Source: Bacillus sp. MM2020_4
Lineage (GTDB): Bacteria > Bacillota > Bacilli > Bacillales > Cytobacillaceae
Direction: 5' to 3'
DNA length: 64,000 nt
Assembly: GCF_011250555.1 (NCBI RefSeq)
Contig: NZ_JAANMZ010000008.1
Coordinates: 1 to 64,000 of the forward strand
In this document: in pieces, positions 11,411-18,059 of the stretch
Layout: each line of letters begins with the position of its first letter
Position numbering within the stretch: the first letter of the stretch is position 1
Notes under the pieces: model-generated
Told to the model about the DNA's origin: nothing
The model's database searches: none
What the model saw: the letters and a program-made list of their open reading frames with translations, nothing else
Translations under genes and position numbers: made by a program

Positions 11411-12904
11411 ATGTCCAAAACGATTGTTGAAAGCATTTACGGTAAGCTGCAAGGGAAACAGAATGATGGTGTATTTGCGTGGAAAGGGATACCATTTGCA
11501 AAGCCACCAATTGGAACTCTTCGCTTTCGTGCTCCAGAAGTGCCGGATTCTTGGGAAGGTGTTCGAGATGCAACCTCATTTTCAGCTGTTGCCCCACAAC
11601 CACAAAGTGAAATAATGGAGTTTTTTGGAAGTGATAACTCAAATATGAATGAGGATTGTTTATACTTAAATGTATGGTCTCCAGGCGCTGATGAAAAGAA
11701 ACGGCCAGTAATGGTTTGGATTCACGGTGGCGCGTTTGTTTCAGGATCTGGATCCAGTAGTTGGTATGACGGTGCTTCGTTTGCTGCTCAAGGTGATGTC
11801 GTTGTCGTTACGATCAATTACCGACTAGGGATATTGGGCTTCCTTCACCTTGCGGAAATTGGAAATGAAGACTATGCGACTACCGGAAATTGCGGCATTC
11901 TTGATCAGGTTGCGGCTTTACAATGGGTACAAGAGAATATTTCGGCTTTTGGAGGAGACCCGAACAATGTAACGGTATTTGGGGAATCCGCAGGTGCCAT
12001 GAGCATCGGGGTATTACTAGGTTTTCCTTCAGCACAGGGTCTTTTCCATAAAGCAATTCTCCAAAGCGGTGCTGCTGCAAATGTCCATTCTTCGGCAAGA
12101 GCCACAAAAGTGGCGGGTCATCTATTAGCGGCATTACAAGTTGATTCTACGAATCTGTCTAAATTAGAAGAAATGCCGGTTGATCAGTTAATTCAAGCTT
12201 CTGGCATAGTACCTCCAATGAGTTTAGGACCAGTTATTGATGGGATCGCACTTCCCAAAAATCCAGAAGTGGCGATTTCAGAAGGTTCAGCAATGGATGT
12301 ACCTATTCTAATTGGTACGAACAAAGATGAATACAATATTTTCAGTGTATTTGATCCAGAGTGGAAGAACGCAGATGAAGCAAAGGTTCATTCTCTTTTT
12401 GAAAAAACATTTGGATACTTACTGCCTGTGATTTCAAAACAATTCTCAAATAGTGGTCCACTAAACCAAGAACTTTTTAATAAACTACTAACTGCTAGTA
12501 TCTTTACAAATCCTGCACAAAAACTTTCAGAGATCCAGATAAGCAAGGGTGCTCCCGTTTGGATGTACCGATTTGATTGGGAAACACCCGTATTTAATGG
12601 TACACTGAAAGCTACACACGCGTTAGAAATTCCATTTGTATGGAACACATTGAATAAGCCAAATACTGAAAACTTCACGGGGGATTCCCCGGAAAGGCAA
12701 CTTGTCGCCAATCAAATGCATCAGGTATGGATTAACTTTGCACGGACTGGCGATCCAAACACAGAGAACCTTCCTGAATGGCCAAGGTATGACATTAATA
12801 ATCGATCAACCATGATATTTAATACTGAGAGTGCAGTAGAAAATGACCCAAATAAGGAAGATCGGATAGGTTGGGAACAAGTAACTATGCTATTGAAATC
12901 CTAA
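11411..12904 (+). CDS. Type-B carboxylesterase (PnbA-like)
   Basis: A 497-residue alpha/beta-hydrolase of the carboxylesterase type-B family, the size of B. subtilis p-nitrobenzyl esterase. It has the oxyanion segment WIHGGAFVSGSG, the nucleophile elbow TVFGESAGAMS near residue 195, the acid in GTNKDEYN, and the catalytic His in LKATHALEIPFVWN. The N-terminal GKLQGKQNDGVFAWKGIPFA is typical. It hydrolyses ester bonds of small or medium substrates in the cytoplasm. GAGAGGGG precedes the ATG. The D-cysteine desulfhydrase gene follows after 28 bases, so the two are probably one operon. Confidence 0.92.
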   Translation: MSKTIVESIYGKLQGKQNDGVFAWKGIPFAKPPIGTLRFRAPEVPDSWEGVRDATSFSAVAPQPQSEIMEFFGSDNSNMNEDCLYLNVWSPGADEKKRPVMVWIHGGAFVSGSGSSSWYDGASFAAQGDVVVVTINYRLGILGFLHLAEIGNEDYATTGNCGILDQVAALQWVQENISAFGGDPNNVTVFGESAGAMSIGVLLGFPSAQGLFHKAILQSGAAANVHSSARATKVAGHLLAALQVDSTNLSKLEEMPVDQLIQASGIVPPMSLGPVIDGIALPKNPEVAISEGSAMDVPILIGTNKDEYNIFSVFDPEWKNADEAKVHSLFEKTFGYLLPVISKQFSNSGPLNQELFNKLLTASIFTNPAQKLSEIQISKGAPVWMYRFDWETPVFNGTLKATHALEIPFVWNTLNKPNTENFTGDSPERQLVANQMHQVWINFARTGDPNTENLPEWPRYDINNRSTMIFNTESAVENDPNKEDRIGWEQVTMLLKS

Positions 12905-12932
12905 TAAAAATGAGGATTAAAGGAGATTCACC

Positions 12933-13907
12933 ATGGACAGACTTCATATCGCTAATTTGCCTACTCCGATTCAAAAGTTAGATCGTCTCGAAGAAGAACT
13001 AGGAGTAAATCTATATTTGAAACGCGATGATTTTACAGGGACGGAAGTAAGCGGAAATAAAGTAAGAAAACTTGAATTTTCTGTTGCGGATGCACTGCAA
13101 CAAGGGTGTGATACTCTCGTTACTGCTGGCGGGATTCAATCTAACCATTGTCGGGCGACGGCTGCTGTTGCGGCAAAATATGGATTAGGCTGTGATCTTA
13201 TTATCAGAGGAGAGATTCCGAAGCATTTTGAGGGAAATCTTTTTATGAATCAAGCGCTTGGTGCCCGTGTTCACTTAATTTCACCGGAAGAATCCAGAGA
13301 AGAGAAAATGGATGAAGTTGTTGAAAACTTGAAATCGCAAGGACATAAACCTTATTTAATTCCAGTTGGCGCATCAAATGCCGTAGGGTCTTTAGGTTAT
13401 GCTGCGGCTATTGAAGAGATTACCCAACAGGAGAATAATCTAGGGATCCAATTTGATACGGTTGTCATTGCTGTTGGCTCAGGGGGAACCTATGCCGGGC
13501 TTTGGTATGCTAACCAGAAGCAGGGAGCAAGACGAAAAATTCATGGATTCGCGGTTGATAACAATACAGAAATCTTTGTGGAAACCATTACTGAAATACT
13601 GATGGAAATGTACCTAAAGGATGGCTTGGATGCACCTGAAGAGTATAAAGATATTTTAATTAATGACCAATATATCGGCACCGGTTATGCAAAAAGCACA
13701 CCAGAAGAGCTGGCTTTCATCATGAAAACTAGCAAAGAACACGGTTTTCTGTTAGATCCTGTTTATACGGGTAAAGCATTTTACGGAATGGTTTCAGAAA
13801 TACAAAAAGGTCAATTTAATGATGCAAAAAACATCCTCTTCATCCATACTGGCGGTCTTCAAGGATGGACACAGGATCAAAGAGAAATGGCGCTGAAATC
13901 AATTTAA
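12933..13907 (+). CDS. D-cysteine desulfhydrase / ACC deaminase family
   Basis: A 324-residue PLP enzyme of the D-cysteine desulfhydrase and ACC deaminase family. The PLP-lysine segment SGNKVRKLEF is at about residue 45, followed by GGIQSNHCRATAAVA, which binds the substrate carboxylate. The phosphate-binding loop is AVGSGGTYAGL near residue 185. These enzymes split D-cysteine to pyruvate, sulfide and ammonia; ACC deaminase activity cannot be excluded from sequence alone. AAAGGAG precedes the ATG. It is co-directional with the esterase upstream and ends at a terminator. Confidence 0.88.
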   Translation: MDRLHIANLPTPIQKLDRLEEELGVNLYLKRDDFTGTEVSGNKVRKLEFSVADALQQGCDTLVTAGGIQSNHCRATAAVAAKYGLGCDLIIRGEIPKHFEGNLFMNQALGARVHLISPEESREEKMDEVVENLKSQGHKPYLIPVGASNAVGSLGYAAAIEEITQQENNLGIQFDTVVIAVGSGGTYAGLWYANQKQGARRKIHGFAVDNNTEIFVETITEILMEMYLKDGLDAPEEYKDILINDQYIGTGYAKSTPEELAFIMKTSKEHGFLLDPVYTGKAFYGMVSEIQKGQFNDAKNILFIHTGGLQGWTQDQREMALKSI

Positions 13908-13926
13908 GATTTTGTTGATTAGGATT

Positions 13927-13968
13927 AGTCCCCAACTGATTAAAGGGGGACTGATTCTATTTTTTTTT
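13927..13968 (+). terminator. Terminator of the esterase-desulfhydrase operon
   Basis: AGTCCCC pairs with GGGGACT, and a run of nine to ten T follows. Confidence 0.8.
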
Positions 13969-14040
13969 AGTGCAAATTTAACAAAAAGAACGTATTATTA
14001 TTGTTTACATAAAATGGAGAAAAACTGAGTGAGGACTTAA

Positions 14041-14808
14041 ATGTTTTATATTCGAGAAACGTTTCAAATTCTTCCTGAAAAGGTCAGTGAGTTTAATGAG
14101 TTTTTTCATAATTATGTGTTGCCCAACCAATTGAAAAATGGTGCAAAATTAGTGGGCCGTTGGATAACAGAGCCAAAGGATGAAATTGTTGCTATTTGGG
14201 AATTTCCAAGCTATGAAGAATACGAGAAAATTGAGGAACGAGTATTAAGGGATGAAATGTATAATCACGCACAAACCCAACTTCAGAAACGTGGAAAGTT
14301 ATTGATTGATCACAGCAAAGATTTTTTAAACCCAACAGGTGCATACAGTTCCCCGAAACAAACTGTAACAGTTAGTGGCTATATCACAAATGAACATAAT
14401 GAGGCATTGCTGGTTAAAACATTTTGGCGAGCAGATACGTGGGAGCTTCCCGGAGGCGGGGTAGAAGAGGGGGAAACACTTGATGTGGCACTGTGCCGCG
14501 AGATAATGGAGGAAACGGGAATCACTGTTCAATTACAAGGTGTGACCGGAGTATATTCTAATGAAAGCACTGTTGCCATTGTCTTTTTAGGAAAAAGGAT
14601 TGGCGGAGAGCCAAAAACGTCGAAGGAAACAAAAGATGTCCGTTTTATTCCCATCAATCCTGCAAACGTAAAACAATATATAAAGCGGGGAAAGTTCATT
14701 CCAAGAGTATTGGATGCGATGAATGGTAAGTGTTTACCGTATGAAGCATTTAAAGTCCGTCCATATGAACTGCTGAAGAGAATAGATGGGAATGTAGATA
14801 AGGTATAA
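14041..14808 (+). CDS. NIPSNAP-NUDIX fusion protein
   Basis: A 255-residue two-domain protein. Residues 1 to about 95 are a NIPSNAP/EthD-type ferredoxin-like domain (MFYIRETFQILPEKVSEFNE, then LVGRWITEPKDEIVAIWEFP). Residues about 105-225 are a NUDIX hydrolase with the box GGGVEEGETLDVALCREI followed by MEETGI, which supplies the Glu residues that bind magnesium. NUDIX enzymes cleave nucleoside diphosphates linked to another group. The NIPSNAP part may bind or sense a small ligand, but this is inference. GTGAGGA precedes the ATG. A co-directional Fpg-type glycosylase follows after 69 bases. Confidence 0.85.
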   Translation: MFYIRETFQILPEKVSEFNEFFHNYVLPNQLKNGAKLVGRWITEPKDEIVAIWEFPSYEEYEKIEERVLRDEMYNHAQTQLQKRGKLLIDHSKDFLNPTGAYSSPKQTVTVSGYITNEHNEALLVKTFWRADTWELPGGGVEEGETLDVALCREIMEETGITVQLQGVTGVYSNESTVAIVFLGKRIGGEPKTSKETKDVRFIPINPANVKQYIKRGKFIPRVLDAMNGKCLPYEAFKVRPYELLKRIDGNVDKV

Positions 14809-14877
14809 CATTTGCTCTTTTTCTAAATAATTGGGCATCCTATTGACCAAAGAACCTCTTTTGGAAGGAGTTATTCG

Positions 14878-15687
14878 ATGCCTGAGCTTCCGGAAATGGA
14901 AACCTACAGAAACTTATTAAATCAAAAAGTGGCTGGTCAAGTAATTACAGATGTTCAAATAAATCGTGAAAAATCAATTAATTTAAAACCAGAGCTTTTC
15001 AGGAAAACCATCCTGCACCAGAAAGTGATCACCGTAAATAGAAGGGGAAAGCATTTGCTGTTTCAGCTCCAAAACAGCCATGTCCTTTTATTACATTTAA
15101 TGTTGGGCGGGTGGATGTTTTACGGTACAGAAGTTGAAAAACCAAAAAGAACCATTCAAGTGCGGCTTTCGTTTGGGCAGCAGCATCTATATTTTATTGG
15201 ATTGCGTCTAGGATATTTACATCTAAATAGTCAAAACGAAACGGAGAAGAAACTTTCTGACTTAGGTCCGGAGCCGCTAGAGATAACATTTACCTTAAGC
15301 GAATTTTTAAAACGAATGGCGGCTAAACATGGTAAATTAAAAACCACAATGCTCAATCAAGAGTTTATCGCTGGGATAGGAAATTGTTATTCTGCTGAAA
15401 TATGTTATCATGCTGGCATTTTACCCACGAATGATATAGATGATATAAGTGAAAGTGAGAGAAGCCAACTATTTCATTCCATTAGAGTTGTCCTTCAAGA
15501 TGCCATCAAGAATGGCGGCTATATGGATCAACCACTTTATAAGGAAGATTCTCTTACTGGGGGATACAATAAATTATGTAAAGTATATAATCGTGAGGGT
15601 GAAAACTGTTATCGATGCGGTACCAATATCGTGATGAAAATGATTTCTTCCAGAAAAACATTTTATTGTCCTAATTGCCAAAAATAA
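14878..15687 (+). CDS. Fpg/Nei-family DNA glycosylase, divergent
   Basis: A 269-residue base-excision glycosylase of the Fpg/Nei family. It keeps the catalytic N-terminus PELPEMET (Pro1 and Glu2 after Met removal), the conserved Lys in RRGKHLLF, the helix-two-turn-helix FIAGIGNCYSAEICYHAGILP and the C-terminal zinc finger CYRCGTN to YCPNCQ. It differs from housekeeping MutM in the void-filling and DNA-contact loops: the usual HLxMTG-type segment reads HLMLGGWMF and the usual DxRKFG region reads GLRLGYL. It is therefore probably a paralogue with altered lesion choice rather than the main MutM. AAGGAG precedes the ATG. It may be co-transcribed with the NUDIX gene. Confidence 0.85.
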   Translation: MPELPEMETYRNLLNQKVAGQVITDVQINREKSINLKPELFRKTILHQKVITVNRRGKHLLFQLQNSHVLLLHLMLGGWMFYGTEVEKPKRTIQVRLSFGQQHLYFIGLRLGYLHLNSQNETEKKLSDLGPEPLEITFTLSEFLKRMAAKHGKLKTTMLNQEFIAGIGNCYSAEICYHAGILPTNDIDDISESERSQLFHSIRVVLQDAIKNGGYMDQPLYKEDSLTGGYNKLCKVYNREGENCYRCGTNIVMKMISSRKTFYCPNCQK

Positions 15688-15694
15688 TGTAGAA

Positions 15695-15718
15695 GACCGC
15701 CCCGATGGCGGCTTTTTT
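15695..15718 (+). terminator. Terminator after the glycosylase gene
   Basis: CCGCC and GGCGG stem with loop CCGAT, followed by six T. Confidence 0.8.
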
Positions 15719-15826
15719 ATTGTGCAATTTGTCCAAATATTTCTATTTATAGGAAAAACAAGATGGAATTATTCTGGATTTTTTGTTAAGGTTAAATGAA
15801 CAGAACTTTCAAGGGGAATATAAAAA

Positions 15827-16366
15827 ATGAAAAAAGTCTTAATAATTGTTACAGCAGTAATTGCTATCTTAATTGGTGGAACGTATCTTACATTTACAAT
15901 CATGGGGAAATTGGCAAATACGAATTCAGCTCATGATGTTACTGGACCTTCAATAGTGGAAACAATGTCTCCAGAAAAAAAAGCTGAAACTGAAAGTAAA
16001 GAACAAACCCAATTCATTGGTGGTATTCAGTACGACACTGGACTTACTGCCGAATCCAGCCAAGATGCTGTTATTGACGTGATGCATAAAATGACTCATC
16101 AAAAGGTGAAAGCAGAAGATAAATGGGGTGCCATTCCTATGTCTCAAGATACAATATCACAGGTTTCTGAGATAGTGTCCACAAGTACTTTTGAACGGAA
16201 AGGAGATTTATTGAAGATTCTTGATAGGTGGAAAAATGGAGATTTTTCTAATGCTGATGATGACCACAACTATTTCTGGAGCTACCAAGGCGGAACAATA
16301 GGTAAAGCGTATGGAACACTTAACAATGACGAAGAAAATGAGTTCATCAAAAACAACTTTAAATAA
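15827..16366 (+). CDS. Membrane-anchored hypothetical protein (DUF6241-like)
   Basis: A 179-residue protein with one N-terminal membrane anchor or signal (residues 3-28, VLIIVTAVIAILIGGTYL) and an outside domain. The segment VIDVMHKMTHQKVKAEDKWG near residue 85 resembles the DUF6241 family of Bacillaceae. Aromatic and acidic residues dominate the end (FSNADDDHNYFWSYQGG). AAGGGG precedes the ATG. It is a single gene between two terminators. The function is unknown; the DUF assignment is from memory and moderate. Confidence 0.6.
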   Translation: MKKVLIIVTAVIAILIGGTYLTFTIMGKLANTNSAHDVTGPSIVETMSPEKKAETESKEQTQFIGGIQYDTGLTAESSQDAVIDVMHKMTHQKVKAEDKWGAIPMSQDTISQVSEIVSTSTFERKGDLLKILDRWKNGDFSNADDDHNYFWSYQGGTIGKAYGTLNNDEENEFIKNNFK

Positions 16367-16371
16367 TGATT

Positions 16372-16399
16372 AAAGGGCCTTAAGAGGCCTTTTTATTTT
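16372..16399 (+). terminator. Terminator after the DUF6241-like gene
   Basis: AAAGGGCCT pairs with AGGCCTTTT around TTAAG, followed by a T-rich tract. Confidence 0.7.
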
Positions 16400-16423
16400 C
16401 CCTCCTCCAAAAATATCTAAAAT

Positions 16424-16448
16424 ACCGCCGGAATTGGCGGCTTTTTTT
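16424..16448 (+). terminator. Second hairpin with T run
   Basis: CCGCC and GGCGG stem followed by seven T, 25 bases after the previous terminator. It is a backup terminator or a remnant. Confidence 0.65.
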
Positions 16449-16486
16449 ATGTTGTGTGCATCTTTTTTCTAAATTAATGTTTCACA

Positions 16487-16515
16487 TTGAAGTTAAATGT
16501 TATATACTATATACA
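16487..16515 (+). promoter_or_regulatory. ccpN promoter with a CcpN-like site
   Basis: TTGAAG and TATACA are separated by 17 bases. Between them, at 16496-16506, AATGTTATATA matches 10 of 11 positions of the CcpN motif TRTGHYATAYW known from B. subtilis gapB and pckA. This suggests that CcpN may control its own operon, which here includes ppdK. The motif match is seen; the regulation is inferred. Confidence 0.4.
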
Positions 16516-16583
16516 AATAAGTATAGCACATTTGTTAGCAATACATAGAATAAACCATATTTATTGAACAGAAGGAGGTGTTA

Positions 16584-17225
16584 ATGATTAAACTTACAAA
16601 ACGACAGGATGAAATCCTGCAAATTGTTAAACAAAACGGACCGATTACGGGAAAGGATATCGCGGAGAGGCTTTCGTTATCGCGGGCTGCGTTAAGACCA
16701 GATCTTGCCATCTTAACGATGTCAGGTAGCTTAGATGCCAGACCTCGGGTAGGTTATTTCTTTAATGAAAAACTGCCAGTTAAAAGACAATCGGAAAAAT
16801 TTCTTCATCAAACAGTAAATAATTATAAAGCACTCCCGATTGTCGTCGGAAAATCAACATCCGTTTATGATGCGATCGTCCAGTTATTTTTAGAGGATGT
16901 CGGAACGCTATACGCTGTCGATTCGGATGGACAATTAGCAGGTGTTATATCTAGGAAGGATTTGCTCAGAGCCTCACTAGGAAATCAAAATTTGAATGAA
17001 TTGCCGGTAAGTGTGATCATGACGAGAATGCCTAATATCATTACCATTCAACCGGAAGAGACCTTGCTCGAAGCGGCGAAAAAGATGATTCACAATCGCA
17101 TCGATTCCCTTCCGGTAGTAAAGGAAATGGACGAGCAAAAGAATACATATTTGCTAGTCGGACGAATTACGAAAACAACCATCACACGGGCCTATTTAGA
17201 AATTATGGAAGAAAAATCAGACTAA
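16584..17225 (+). CDS. ccpN: Transcriptional repressor CcpN
   Basis: A 213-residue repressor of gluconeogenic genes under glycolytic conditions. Residues 1-60 form a DeoR-type winged helix (KLTKRQDEILQIVKQNGPIT, then AERLSLSRAALRPDLAIL). Two CBS domains follow at about 75-130 and 140-205, which in B. subtilis CcpN sense adenine nucleotides. The ATG at 16584 is correct because an upstream in-frame GTG overlaps the AGGAGGTG ribosome site itself. yqfL starts 16 bases after the stop, and ppdK follows, forming a three-gene operon that links sugar sensing to PEP/pyruvate exchange. Confidence 0.93.
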   Translation: MIKLTKRQDEILQIVKQNGPITGKDIAERLSLSRAALRPDLAILTMSGSLDARPRVGYFFNEKLPVKRQSEKFLHQTVNNYKALPIVVGKSTSVYDAIVQLFLEDVGTLYAVDSDGQLAGVISRKDLLRASLGNQNLNELPVSVIMTRMPNIITIQPEETLLEAAKKMIHNRIDSLPVVKEMDEQKNTYLLVGRITKTTITRAYLEIMEEKSD

Positions 17226-17241
17226 GGGAGTGGCTGAAATT

Positions 17242-18057
17242 TTGGTACAAAAAGAAGTGGTCTATGTGGTTTCAGACTCAGTAGGGGAAACGGCTGAGTT
17301 TGTGGTAAAAGCAGTTGCAACACAATTTAATGGTGGCCATGTTGAGATTCGCCGCAATTCTTATGTGGATGATTTTGAAGATATTGAAGATGTGATGATT
17401 TTAGCCAAAAAAGATCATTCGATTATCGCTTATACAATTGTTGTCCCGACATTGAAAGAGTATTTGGACCGGCGTGCAAGGGAGGAAGGCATCATGGCCG
17501 TAGATTTGCTTAGTCCATTGATGAATGCATTTGTCACTAAATTTAATAAAGAGCCGCACCATCAGCCAGGATTGATGAGAAAGCTCGATGAGGAATACTT
17601 CCGGAAAATTGAGGCTATTGAATTTGCGGTTAAATATGATGATGGCCGTGATCCTAGAGGTATTTTAAGAGCAGATATCGTGTTAATCGGTGTATCACGG
17701 ACTTCGAAGACACCGCTGTCGATGTATTTGGCACACCAGCGTTTTAAAGTGGCCAATGTACCGTTAGTCCCGGAAGTGCAGCCGCCGGATGAATTATTTC
17801 AAATCCCACGGAAAAATTGCATTGGGTTAATTATTTCACCAGATAAGTTAAACGAAATTCGGAAAGAGCGTCTGAGGGCATTAGGGTTAGCTTCCCAGGC
17901 CAATTATGCAAGTTTTGAGAGGATTTTAGAAGAATTAGATCATGCTGAAAAAATCATGAAGCGCGTAGGCTGCCCTGTCATTAACGTATCAAATAAGGCT
18001 GTTGAAGAAACAGCAGGCTTAATAATTGAAGTGCTGAAAAAAGAGAGGAGCTTTTAA
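17242..18057 (+). CDS. yqfL: PPDK regulatory kinase/phosphorylase (DUF299, YqfL)
   Basis: A 271-residue member of the DUF299 family, which switches pyruvate phosphate dikinase or PEP synthetase on and off by ADP-dependent phosphorylation and Pi-dependent dephosphorylation. Family landmarks are YVVSDSVGETAEFV at the N-terminus and the P-loop-like GVSRTSKTPLSMYLA at about residue 154. TTG 17242 is preferred because GGGAG lies ten bases before it; GTG 17230 in the same frame has no proper ribosome site. The gene for the target enzyme, ppdK, follows directly, three bases after the stop, which supports the PPDK-regulator role. Confidence 0.92.
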   Translation: MVQKEVVYVVSDSVGETAEFVVKAVATQFNGGHVEIRRNSYVDDFEDIEDVMILAKKDHSIIAYTIVVPTLKEYLDRRAREEGIMAVDLLSPLMNAFVTKFNKEPHHQPGLMRKLDEEYFRKIEAIEFAVKYDDGRDPRGILRADIVLIGVSRTSKTPLSMYLAHQRFKVANVPLVPEVQPPDELFQIPRKNCIGLIISPDKLNEIRKERLRALGLASQANYASFERILEELDHAEKIMKRVGCPVINVSNKAVEETAGLIIEVLKKERSF

Positions 18058-18059
18058 TC

